Part shown: in pieces, positions 8,965 to 16,983 of the stretch
Layout: every line of letters begins with the position of its first letter
Position numbering within the stretch: the stretch's first letter is position 1
Source of the DNA: JALYXV01 sp963791545
Lineage (GTDB): Bacteria > Actinomycetota > Acidimicrobiia > Acidimicrobiales > Palsa-688
Direction: 5' to 3'
Assembly (NCBI GenBank): GCA_963791545.1
Contig: CAWBSR010000007.1
Coordinates: 208,593 to 272,592, forward strand
Length of the DNA: 64,000 bases
Translations under genes and position numbers: made by a program
Notes under the pieces: model-generated
Databases searched by the model: none
What the model was told of the DNA's origin: nothing
Seen by the model: the letters and a program-made list of their open reading frames with translations, nothing else

Positions 8965-10251
8965 GTGAGCCAGATCGTCGTGCGTCCCAATGGGCCCCTC
9001 GAGGGGACCATCCAGGTCGGGGGGGCCAAGAACTCCGCTCTCAAGCTCATGGCGGCCAGCCTCCTCGCGGAGGGCGAGTACCACCTCCGCAACGTGCCCG
9101 CCATCACCGACGTGGACATCATGGCCGAGCTCCTGACCTGCATGGGAGTGACCGTGAGCCGGCCTTCGCCCCACGACGTCATCCTCCGGCGACCCGCGGT
9201 ATTCGGCAACGAGGCGCCCTACGAGCTGGTGGAGCGCATGCGGGCGTCCATCGTGGTGCTGGGGCCGCTGCTGGGGCGCACCGGGCGGGCCCGGGTCGCC
9301 ATGCCGGGCGGCGACGACTTCGGTTCCCGGCCCATCGACATGCACCTGGCGGGGCTGGAGCAGATGGGGGCGTCGTTCGAGTTCTCCCACGGGTACATCG
9401 AGGCGACCGCCGAGCAGTTGCTCGGGGCCCGCATCGTGCTGGAGTTCCCGAGCGTCGGGGCCACGGAGAACCTGCTCCTGGCGGCCGTGCTGGCCAAGGG
9501 GACCACAGTGATCGAGAACGCGGCCCGCGAGCCCGAAATAGCCGACCTGGCCGCCTTCCTCAACACCATGGGTGCCCTGGTGGTGGGCGCCGGCTCGTCG
9601 ACCATCACCGTCGAGGGGGTGGAGGAGCTGGAGCCGGCAGACCACACCGTGATCCCCGACCGCATCGAAGCGGCCACCTATCTGGCCGCGGTGGCGCTGG
9701 CGGGCGGCGAGGTCACCCTCGAGGGGGCCCGGCCCGATCATATGGACATGTTCATCCAGAAGCTGGGAGACATGGGGGTGCGCATCGCCCCGAGCAGCAG
9801 CGGGCTGTGGGCGCTGCAGAACCAGAGGCTGAAGTCGGTGGATGTCTCCACCCTGCCGTATCCGGGGATCGCGACCGACTACAAGCCTCTTTTCGTCACT
9901 ATGCTCAGCGTGGCCGACGGGGTCGCCATCGTGACCGAAAACCTGTTCGCGGGCCGCTTCAAGTACATCTCGGAGCTGATCCGGATGGGTGCCGACATCC
10001 GCACCGAGGGCCGCCATGCCGTGGTCCGGGGCGTGGAGCGGCTGTCGGGGGCGCCGGTGCGGGCCAGTGACATCCGGGCCGGGGCGGCCCTGGTGGTAGC
10101 GGGCCTGGCGGCCGAGGGGGAAACGATCGTGGCCCACGCCGAGCACATTGACCGGGGGTACGAGGACCTCCCGGGTCGGCTGCGCGACCTCGGGGCGCAA
10201 GTATCCCGGGTGACCGCGGCGATAGCCGATGACGCCGTTGACCAAGGCTGA
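8965..10251 (+). CDS. murA: UDP-N-acetylglucosamine 1-carboxyvinyltransferase (MurA), Asp-type active site
   Basis: 428 residues from the GTG at 8965; longer frames upstream add residues not seen in the family. The enzyme adds enolpyruvate from PEP to UDP-GlcNAc, the first committed step of peptidoglycan synthesis in the cytosol. Lys22 sits in GGAKNSALK, the UDP-GlcNAc/PEP-binding lysine. The catalytic-loop motif is PGGDDFGSRPID: the position that is Cys115 in Escherichia coli is Asp117 here, as in mycobacterial MurA. From established knowledge, this substitution removes the thiol that fosfomycin alkylates. The full length matches the family. The start codon of meaB lies 22 bases inside the 3' end, so the two are probably co-transcribed. 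Confidence 0.95.
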   Translation: MSQIVVRPNGPLEGTIQVGGAKNSALKLMAASLLAEGEYHLRNVPAITDVDIMAELLTCMGVTVSRPSPHDVILRRPAVFGNEAPYELVERMRASIVVLGPLLGRTGRARVAMPGGDDFGSRPIDMHLAGLEQMGASFEFSHGYIEATAEQLLGARIVLEFPSVGATENLLLAAVLAKGTTVIENAAREPEIADLAAFLNTMGALVVGAGSSTITVEGVEELEPADHTVIPDRIEAATYLAAVALAGGEVTLEGARPDHMDMFIQKLGDMGVRIAPSSSGLWALQNQRLKSVDVSTLPYPGIATDYKPLFVTMLSVADGVAIVTENLFAGRFKYISELIRMGADIRTEGRHAVVRGVERLSGAPVRASDIRAGAALVVAGLAAEGETIVAHAEHIDRGYEDLPGRLRDLGAQVSRVTAAIADDAVDQG

Positions 10252-11281
10252 GAACGCGGGGGGCACCGGTGGGTTCGGGGCCGGGGACACGGGTGGGGCC
10301 GGGGCTGGGGGCGGAGGGCGGGGGCGGCGGGACCCGGCGGAGCTGGTGGTCGCCTCGCGCCAGGGCGACCGTTCCGCCACGGCCCGGCTGATCTCGCTCA
10401 TCGAGCGGGGCGGCGATCCCGCCCGACAGGTGGCCCGGCTCACCTTCGCCCAGGGTGGCGACGCCTACACGGTGGGCATCACCGGAGCGCCCGGGGCGGG
10501 AAAGTCGACCCTCACCGACCAGCTGATCACCGAGCACCGCCGGGGCGGCCGCCCCATCGGTGTGCTGGCCGTCGACCCGTCGTCGCCGTTCAGCGGGGGC
10601 GCCCTACTGGGCGACCGGGTCCGGATGCAGGACCACACCTTGGACGATGGCGTGTTTATCCGGTCCATGGCCTCCCGGGGCCACCTGGGGGGCCTGGCCC
10701 TCGCCACGCCCGACGCCATCGGGGTGCTCTCGGCGGCCGGGGTCGGCCTGGTGCTGGTGGAGACGGTGGGCGTCGGCCAGGTCGAGATAGAGGTGGCGGG
10801 AGCAACGGACACCACCGTCGTAGTGGTGAACCCCGGATGGGGCGACGCCATCCAGGCCAACAAGGCGGGGTTGCTCGAGGTAGCCGACGTGTTCGTGGTC
10901 AACAAGGCCGACCGTCCGGGGTCCGAGGAGACCCGCCGGGACCTGGACCACATGTTGGATCTGGGCCTGGGGCGGGACCCCGATGCGTGGCGGCCTCGGA
11001 TCGTGGCCACCGTGGCCACCACCGCCGACGGGGTCGCCGAAGTGTGGGAGGCGGTTGGCGCCCACCGCGTGTTCCTCACCGCCTCGGGGGAGCTTCTGGC
11101 GCGGCGCCAGCGGCGCCTGGTGCTCCAACTGCGGGAGGTGCTGATCCGCCACCTCGAGCGCGACATCGATCGGCTGGAGGGCGGCCAGGCCTATCAGGCG
11201 GTCCGCCAGGAGGTGGTCGACCGGGTCACCGATCCGTATACGGGGGCGGCGTCGCTCCTGGCTCAGCTTCCCCGTGGGTAG
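10229..11281 (+). CDS. meaB: MeaB/ArgK-type G3E GTPase, methylmalonyl-CoA mutase chaperone
   Basis: 350 residues. After a Gly-rich N-terminus (about residues 10-32, probably disordered) come the family motifs: P-loop GAPGAGKST, DPSSPFSGGALLGDR, the switch ETVGVGQVE, VNPGWGD and the guanine motif NKAD. MeaB proteins bind B12-dependent acyl-CoA mutases, gate cobalamin loading and protect the mutase from inactivation. No mutase subunit is in this window, so the partner must be encoded elsewhere. The start overlaps murA by 23 bases; the enoyl-CoA hydratase promoter-like hexamer overlaps its stop codon. Confidence 0.9.
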   Translation: MTPLTKAENAGGTGGFGAGDTGGAGAGGGGRGRRDPAELVVASRQGDRSATARLISLIERGGDPARQVARLTFAQGGDAYTVGITGAPGAGKSTLTDQLITEHRRGGRPIGVLAVDPSSPFSGGALLGDRVRMQDHTLDDGVFIRSMASRGHLGGLALATPDAIGVLSAAGVGLVLVETVGVGQVEIEVAGATDTTVVVVNPGWGDAIQANKAGLLEVADVFVVNKADRPGSEETRRDLDHMLDLGLGRDPDAWRPRIVATVATTADGVAEVWEAVGAHRVFLTASGELLARRQRRLVLQLREVLIRHLERDIDRLEGGQAYQAVRQEVVDRVTDPYTGAASLLAQLPRG

Positions 11282-11284
11282 GGT
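11279..11284 (+). promoter_or_regulatory. -10 hexamer TAGGGT for enoyl-CoA hydratase
   Basis: TAGGGT contains the meaB stop codon and ends 7 bases before the GTG at 11292, which argues for 11292 rather than the GTG at 11274 as the start of the hydratase. Confidence 0.45.
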
Positions 11285-11291
11285 GGACTCG

Positions 11292-12077
11292 GTGCCTGAC
11301 GATCTTCGGGAGTTTGTCTCCGTCGACCGGCGACCCGATGGGGTCGCCGTGGTCCGCCTTGACCGGCCCAAGGCCAACGCCTTGTCGCAGGCCCTGCTGG
11401 CCCAGCTGGAAGCCGCGGCACTGAAACTGGCCGAGGACCCGCCCGGCGCCGTCGTGGTTTGGGGCGGCGACCGGATCTTCGCAGCCGGTGCCGACATCGG
11501 CGAGTTCGGGGGAGCCGACGAGGCCCGGATAACCAACCAGCTGTTTCGTCGGGCGCTGGACGCCCTGGCGGGCATTCCCCGGGCGGTCATCGCGGCGGTG
11601 GCCGGCTATGCCCTGGGCGGGGGCTGCGAACTGGCGTGCGCCTGCGACCTCCGCGTGGTCGCCGACAACGCCCGCTTGGGCCAACCCGAGGTCCTGCTGG
11701 GCCTGATCCCTGGGGCAGGCGGCACCCAGCGCCTGGCCCGCCTGGTTGGGCCCTCCCGGGCCAAGGACCTGGTACTCACCGGCCGCATGGTGGGCGCCGA
11801 GGAGGCGCTGCGCATCGGTCTCGCCGACCGGGTGGTCCCGGCTGAGCAGCTGTTGCTGCGGGCGATGGAGCTGGCGACGGCGATGGCGTCGGGCGCCGTG
11901 CTGGCCCAGGGTCTGGCCAAGCGGGCCGTCGACGCCGGTCTCGACGGGCCCCTAGCGACGGGGCTGGACATCGAGGCGGAGTTGTTCGTCCAGGTTTTCG
12001 AGACCCACGACGCCCGCACCGGGATCCGGTCCTTCCTGGCCCAAGGGCCCGGCAAGGCCGAGTTTTCGGGCCGCTGA
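11292..12077 (+). CDS. Enoyl-CoA hydratase/isomerase (crotonase family)
   Basis: 261 residues from GTG 11292; a GTG at 11274 in frame would add six residues but lies before the -10-like box. The protein hydrates or isomerises an acyl-CoA double bond in fatty-acid or related degradation. Family motifs are clear: oxyanion region FAAGADIGEF, then GYALGGGCELACACD with the first catalytic Glu, and QPEVLLGLIPGAGGTQRL with the second catalytic Glu. Both glutamates being present favours true hydratase activity over isomerase-only members. It follows meaB, a B12-mutase chaperone, consistent with a short- or branched-chain acyl-CoA context, but the exact substrate is not visible. Confidence 0.9.
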   Translation: MPDDLREFVSVDRRPDGVAVVRLDRPKANALSQALLAQLEAAALKLAEDPPGAVVVWGGDRIFAAGADIGEFGGADEARITNQLFRRALDALAGIPRAVIAAVAGYALGGGCELACACDLRVVADNARLGQPEVLLGLIPGAGGTQRLARLVGPSRAKDLVLTGRMVGAEEALRIGLADRVVPAEQLLLRAMELATAMASGAVLAQGLAKRAVDAGLDGPLATGLDIEAELFVQVFETHDARTGIRSFLAQGPGKAEFSGR

Positions 12078-12094
12078 GGGCGGGGTCGACCGAC

Positions 12095-12274
12095 GTGCCG
12101 ACGCCGGTCGGTCCCGCACCGAGGGACCCCAATGACCCCGATTTCTGGGATTGGGACCCGCCCCGTGACCGGGCCGCCGAGGGGCTCGCCGCCCGGCGCC
12201 ACCCGGCCACGGCCGTGGTGGCTCTGATCGTGGTCGCCGCTCTGCTGCTCCTGGTCGTCCTCAGCGTGCTGTGA
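12095..12274 (+). CDS. 59-residue single-pass membrane protein
   Basis: GTG at 12095, stop TGA at 12272-12274, 17 bases after the hydratase gene. The first ~38 residues are Pro/Asp/Trp-rich (NDPDFWDWDPPRDRAAEG) and hydrophilic; residues 39-59 are one hydrophobic helix (AVVALIVVAALLLLVVLSVL) ending at the C-terminus, so it should be tail-anchored with its N-terminus in the cytoplasm. I do not recognise a family. The open frame, amino-acid composition and co-directional position support it being real. Confidence 0.55.
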   Translation: MPTPVGPAPRDPNDPDFWDWDPPRDRAAEGLAARRHPATAVVALIVVAALLLLVVLSVL

Positions 12275-12331
12275 TCGCCGATCCCTCCGGGGTTGTAGCC
12301 GACCGCGTTGCCCCCGTAAGACCTGCAAGCT

Positions 12332-14935
12332 TCAGGCCCAGGTGACACAGCCCATTTCCGCGGGGACCGCCAGATCGGGATGGGATGGCACCACGCGCGC
12401 CGCGATCCCGTACCGGCCGGCCCGCTCGCAGGTAAAGGTTCCCTGATACCGGTAACGTCCGGTGCCATTGAGACCGCCCGCCGAGCTGCCGCCTGTCTCA
12501 CTGGCGCTTTCCGCCCCGCCGGCGCCGACCACCGCAGGTGCCATCGCCAGGCTCAGGGGAACGGTCGAGGTCTCGGTGAGTTCGCCGGTGGGGCCCACCG
12601 GGCCATGCAGTAGTTCGACCGACACGTCGTCGGTCGTCAGCTGGCCCAGCCGGACGTCGACTTGTACCTGGCGGGTCGTCCACAGATCGGCGACCAGGTG
12701 GGCCGGGTCGTACTGCACTGACTCGATGGCCACGTCGCTCCACGCCGCCTTCACCCGCTGCTCCCATTCCGCCAGGCCCCGGGCCCGGGCGAAGTCGTTC
12801 TCGGTCATGGCGTCGGCCCGTCGGGCGATGGGCTCGTACATCTGCTGGACATAGTCCTTCACCATCCGCGAGGCCAGCACCTTGGGTCCCAGCGTCTGGA
12901 GGGAATTCCGGACCCGGCGCACCCAGCGTCGGGGCACGGGACCCCCGAAGCGGTCGTAGAACAGGGGGATGACCTGGCCCTCGAGTATCTCGAAGAGGCT
13001 GTCGGCCTCCGCCTTGTCCCGCTGGGCCACATCCTCGTAGGCCTCGGCTGAGGAGATGGCCCACCCGTTGGTGCCGTCGAACATCTCGGCCCACCATCCG
13101 TCCAGGATGGAGACATTGAGGGCGCCCGACAGCACTGCCTTCTCGCCGCTCGTCCCTGATGCCTCCATGGGCCGCCGCGGTGTGTTCAGCCAGACATCCG
13201 ATCCCTGGATGAGCATCCGTGCCACCGCGATGTCGTAATCCTCCACGAAGGTGATGCGGTGGCGGACCTCGGGATCACGGGAGAACTGGACGATCTGGCG
13301 GATCATCTCCTTGCCCAGGTCGTCGGCGGGGTGGGCCTTGCCCGCGAACACCAACTGGATGGGCCGGTCAGGCGACAGCAGCAGGCCTTTCAGCCGTTCC
13401 GGTTGAGAAAGGAGGAGCGTGGCCCGCTTGTAGGACGCAAAGCGGCGCGCGAAGCCGATGGTGAGCAGGCGCGAGTCGAGGACTTCCCGGGTCCAGGCGG
13501 CATCGCTCTCGCTGCCGCCCCGCTCCACGAGGGTCCGGTGGAGCCGTTCCCGGACAAAGGCGACCAGCGCCTCGCGACCCTGTTCGCGGACCCGCCACAA
13601 CTCGTCGTCGCGGACCGCCGCGATGCGGGACCACTCTGGTGCCGCCGCTTCATCCCAGGCGGGCCGGACGTGGCGGGTCAGGAGTTCGTTCATATCGGTG
13701 GAAACCCAGGTGCGGGCGTGGACGCCGTTGGTCACCGACTGGATCGGGGCGTCGTCGGCTTCGATGTCGGGCCACAGGGCCCGGAACATCTCCCGGCTCA
13801 CCTGGCCGTGCAGCTTGGACACCCCATTGGACAGGCCGGCCAGCCGCAGGCCCATGACCGCCATGTTGAACGGGGCGTGCGGATGCTCGTCGGGGAAGTG
13901 CCCGAGCCCCATCAGCTGGTCGACGGTGACTCCGCAATCCCGGGCCCATCCCCAGAAGTACCGCTCCATCAACTCCCGGGAGAAGCGGTCGATACCGGCC
14001 GGCACCGGGGTATGGGTCGTAAAAATTGTGCCCGCCCGGACGGCCACGATCGCCTCTGGGAAGCTGAGCCCTCCGCCGGTCATGAGGGTCCGGATGCGCT
14101 CGAGGCCGAGGAACCCCGCGTGGCCCTCGTTGGTGTGGAAGACCTGGGTCCTCTCGCCCACCGCCTCCAGGGCCCGGACCCCACCGATGCCGAGCAGGAT
14201 CTCCTGGCGGATGCGGTGCTCGGTGCCCCCGCCGTAGAGCCGGTCGGTGACGTTTCGCATGTCGTCGTCGTTGTCGTCGACGTCGGCGTCGAGCAGGTAC
14301 AACTTGACCCGCCCGACCTGGGCCAGCCAGATCTGGGCGACCAGGGGCCGGTCGTCCAGCATGACGGTGACCCTCTTGCCCTCGACCAGGGTGAGGGCCA
14401 TGGCGTAGGGATCGAGCACCGGGTAGTGCTCTTCCTGCCAGCCGGCCGCGTTGAGGGCCTGGCGGAAATAGCCGTGGCGGTACATGAGCCCGACCCCCGT
14501 GAGGGGCAGGCCGAGGCTGGAGGCGGCCTTCAGGTGGTCGCCGGCCAACACCCCGAGTCCCCCTGAGTACTGGGGCAACGCCTCCGCGATGCCGAACTCG
14601 GGGGAGAAGTAGGCGATGGCCCGTAGCCGCCCCGGCGGCTGGTTCTGGAACCAGCGAGGGGTGGTCATGTAGCGGGTCAGGTCGTCTCGGATCTCGGCCA
14701 GGAACCCCATGAAGGCGGGGTCGGACGCCAGCTCGTCGAGGCGTTCCCGGCTGACCCGGCCCAGCAGGCGCACCGGGTCGTGGGTGGACTCCTCCCATTG
14801 CTGGGGGTCCAGCCAGCGGAACAGGTCACGGGTCCGTTCGTCCCACGACCACCGCAGGTTGCACGCCACCTCCTGGAGCGGGGCCAGGGCGGGCGGGAGG
14901 CTGGCCCGGACGGTGAAGCTGCGAAGGGCTCTCAT
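12332..14935 (-). CDS. glgP: Alpha-glucan (glycogen/maltodextrin) phosphorylase, GT35
   Basis: 867 residues from the ATG at 14935 (MRALRSFTV); the frame stays open upstream to about 15061 but those residues do not look like the family. The enzyme releases glucose-1-phosphate from alpha-1,4-glucan ends using PLP. The N-terminal DUF3417-type region contains NLRWSWDERTRDLF; the PLP-lysine region is EASGTSGEKAVLSGALN, slightly different from the usual GMKAALNG. A C-terminal beta-rich extension of about 100 residues ends in a typical GRYGIAARVVPSHPDL motif. It is transcribed away from glgE with about 140 bases between the two starts, so glucan breakdown and synthesis share one regulatory region. 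Confidence 0.93.
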   Translation of the reverse strand: MRALRSFTVRASLPPALAPLQEVACNLRWSWDERTRDLFRWLDPQQWEESTHDPVRLLGRVSRERLDELASDPAFMGFLAEIRDDLTRYMTTPRWFQNQPPGRLRAIAYFSPEFGIAEALPQYSGGLGVLAGDHLKAASSLGLPLTGVGLMYRHGYFRQALNAAGWQEEHYPVLDPYAMALTLVEGKRVTVMLDDRPLVAQIWLAQVGRVKLYLLDADVDDNDDDMRNVTDRLYGGGTEHRIRQEILLGIGGVRALEAVGERTQVFHTNEGHAGFLGLERIRTLMTGGGLSFPEAIVAVRAGTIFTTHTPVPAGIDRFSRELMERYFWGWARDCGVTVDQLMGLGHFPDEHPHAPFNMAVMGLRLAGLSNGVSKLHGQVSREMFRALWPDIEADDAPIQSVTNGVHARTWVSTDMNELLTRHVRPAWDEAAAPEWSRIAAVRDDELWRVREQGREALVAFVRERLHRTLVERGGSESDAAWTREVLDSRLLTIGFARRFASYKRATLLLSQPERLKGLLLSPDRPIQLVFAGKAHPADDLGKEMIRQIVQFSRDPEVRHRITFVEDYDIAVARMLIQGSDVWLNTPRRPMEASGTSGEKAVLSGALNVSILDGWWAEMFDGTNGWAISSAEAYEDVAQRDKAEADSLFEILEGQVIPLFYDRFGGPVPRRWVRRVRNSLQTLGPKVLASRMVKDYVQQMYEPIARRADAMTENDFARARGLAEWEQRVKAAWSDVAIESVQYDPAHLVADLWTTRQVQVDVRLGQLTTDDVSVELLHGPVGPTGELTETSTVPLSLAMAPAVVGAGGAESASETGGSSAGGLNGTGRYRYQGTFTCERAGRYGIAARVVPSHPDLAVPAEMGCVTWA

Positions 14936-14943
14936 TGACCCGA

Positions 14944-14949
14944 ACCGTA
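14944..14949 (-). promoter_or_regulatory. -10 hexamer TACGGT for glgP
   Basis: Read on the minus strand, TACGGT ends 8 bases before the glgP ATG (14935), consistent with a leaderless transcript. Confidence 0.4.
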
Positions 14950-15065
14950 GGCGCGAGCACCTACCTCGAACCAACGATGAGCAAGACACCTGCAATCGTC
15001 CATCCCCTACGCGGGGATCGGCCGAGCCCGCCTGAGCCCTGGTGACGCCGCCCTCCCGCACCCCT

Positions 15066-15071
15066 TAGCCT
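15066..15071 (+). promoter_or_regulatory. -10 hexamer TAGCCT for glgE
   Basis: TAGCCT ends 6 bases before the GTG start at 15078. No Shine-Dalgarno sequence is present, so the operon probably begins as a leaderless message. Confidence 0.5.
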
Positions 15072-15077
15072 GGGGAC

Positions 15078-16982
15078 GTGACCGGGCGCATCGTCATCGA
15101 GGATCTCAGGCCCCGCACCCCTACGGGCCATTACCCCGCCAAGGCGGTGGTGGGCGAGCGGGTGCCGGTTTCGGCCGCCATCTTCAAGGACGGCCACGAC
15201 ATCCTGGCCGCCCAGGCCACCTTGCTCCCCGGCGGCGAACCGGTACCTCTGATCCTCACCGACGTGGGGCGGGACACCTGGACCGGGGCCGTCATCCCGA
15301 GCGACCTCGGAGCCCACCGCATCGTGGTCGAGGCCTGGACCGACCGCTGGGCCACGTGGGCCAAGAAGATCCAGGCCAAGCTGGGCGCGGGCCAGGAGAT
15401 CGACGTGGAGATCGCCGAGGGGGTGGCGATGTTTTCGCAGCGGGCCGCGGGCGGAGACCCCGAGGTCGCCGCCGCCCTGGAGGAACTCGAGCGCGGGGCC
15501 GTCACCGTCGCCCTGGCCACCCCGCTGCCGGGGCCCACCGGCGCAGCCGACCGGACGGCGGCCGAGCCGCTCGGCCTGTGGGTCGACCGGCCCCTGGCCC
15601 TGGCCGGCGCCTGGTACGAGTTGTTCCCCCGTTCCTACGGCGGGTTCAAAGGAACCGAGGAACGGATACCCGCGGTCGCGGGTATGGGTTTCGACGTGCT
15701 GTACCTGCCCCCCATCCATCCCATCGGCGTGACCGAGCGCAAGGGACCCAACAACACCCTGGGGGCTGGCGTCGACGACCCCGGCAGCCCCTGGGCCATC
15801 GGGAGCGAGGCGGGCGGCCATACCGCCATCGACCCCGCCCTCGGGACCTTCAAGGACTTTGCCCACCTGCTCGAGGTGGCTCGGGAGTTCGGCATGGAGG
15901 TGTCGCTCGATTACGCCCTGCAGTGCTCGCCGGACCATCCCTGGGTCCGGGAGCATCCCGAATGGTTCCACCACCGCCCCGACGGTTCGATCGCCTACGC
16001 CGAGAATCCGCCCAAGAAATATCAGGACATCTATCCTCTCAACTTCTGGCCCGACTCGGACAACGATCGGCAGGCGCTGTGGGAGGCTTGCAAGAGCATT
16101 CTGGATTTTTGGATCGAAAAGGGGGTTACCGTTTTCCGGGTCGATAATCCCCACACTAAACCCATCGCCTTTTGGGAGTGGATGATCCCGGCCGTCCAGG
16201 CCGAGCACCCCATGGCGATTTTCCTGGCAGAAGCGTTCACCAAACCGCGGATGATGGCGAAACTGGCCGAGGTCGGATTCAGCCAGAGTTATACCTATTT
16301 CACGTGGCGGACCGAGCAGCACGGGCCGGAAGGGCTCCGGGCCTACCTGCAGGAACTGGCGGGGGAGAAGGCCGATTTCATGCGGCCCAACTTCTGGACC
16401 AATACGCCTGACATTCTGGCGGGACCGCTCCGGGAGGGGCCGCCGGCGGCCTTTGCCGAGCGGCTGGTGCTCGCCGCCACCATGTCCCCGAGCTGGGGTA
16501 TGTACAGCGGGTACGAGTTATGCGAGAACGAGCCTGCCTCGGCTTTGAACGAGGAATACCTGAATTCCGAGAAATACCAGATTCGTGACCGGGATTTCGA
16601 CCAGCCCTATTCGCTCGTCCCTCTGGCGACCGCGGTCAATGCGATACGCCGGAAGCATCCCGCCCTTCAGCGCCTGCGGTGGGCGCGATTCCACCTGAGC
16701 GACAACCCGCAGATCCTGGCCTATTCCAAGGTCAGCGATGACCGTCGCGACACCATGTTGATGGTGGTCAGCCTCGACCCACACCACATGCAGTCGAGCA
16801 TCTTGACCCTCGAACTCGAAGCGCTCGGGCTGTCGTCTTTCCGGTCCTACCGGGTGGTCGACGAGCTGTCGGGCGAGGTCTACACCTGGGTCGGCGCCCA
16901 TCCCTACGTGAGGCTGGAGCCATGGGCCCGGGTGGCCCACATTTTCCATCTGCCCGACGCCGTTCACGAGGAGCCGGCCTGA
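15078..16982 (+). CDS. glgE: Alpha-1,4-glucan:maltose-1-phosphate maltosyltransferase (GH13_3)
   Basis: 634 residues, GTG start. The enzyme transfers maltose from maltose-1-phosphate to the non-reducing end of an alpha-1,4-glucan. An N-terminal DUF3416 immunoglobulin-like domain (about residues 1-110) precedes a GH13 barrel. Catalytic residues read as Asp356 in FRVDNPHTKPIAFW (nucleophile) and Glu385 in FLAEAFTKP (acid/base), with the downstream NFWTNTPDIL motif supplying the third acidic residue. HTKP and the conserved NTPDIL are diagnostic of GlgE rather than ordinary amylases. It is the first gene of glgE-treS-mak-glgB; the treS GTG follows one base after its stop. Confidence 0.96.
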   Translation: MTGRIVIEDLRPRTPTGHYPAKAVVGERVPVSAAIFKDGHDILAAQATLLPGGEPVPLILTDVGRDTWTGAVIPSDLGAHRIVVEAWTDRWATWAKKIQAKLGAGQEIDVEIAEGVAMFSQRAAGGDPEVAAALEELERGAVTVALATPLPGPTGAADRTAAEPLGLWVDRPLALAGAWYELFPRSYGGFKGTEERIPAVAGMGFDVLYLPPIHPIGVTERKGPNNTLGAGVDDPGSPWAIGSEAGGHTAIDPALGTFKDFAHLLEVAREFGMEVSLDYALQCSPDHPWVREHPEWFHHRPDGSIAYAENPPKKYQDIYPLNFWPDSDNDRQALWEACKSILDFWIEKGVTVFRVDNPHTKPIAFWEWMIPAVQAEHPMAIFLAEAFTKPRMMAKLAEVGFSQSYTYFTWRTEQHGPEGLRAYLQELAGEKADFMRPNFWTNTPDILAGPLREGPPAAFAERLVLAATMSPSWGMYSGYELCENEPASALNEEYLNSEKYQIRDRDFDQPYSLVPLATAVNAIRRKHPALQRLRWARFHLSDNPQILAYSKVSDDRRDTMLMVVSLDPHHMQSSILTLELEALGLSSFRSYRVVDELSGEVYTWVGAHPYVRLEPWARVAHIFHLPDAVHEEPA

Positions 16983-16983
16983 G

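Noticed and set aside
14936..15061. N-terminal extension of GlgP
   Set aside because: The added residues have no family match, cover the glgP -10 box and overlap the glgE promoter region; MRALRSFTV at 14935 is the family start.
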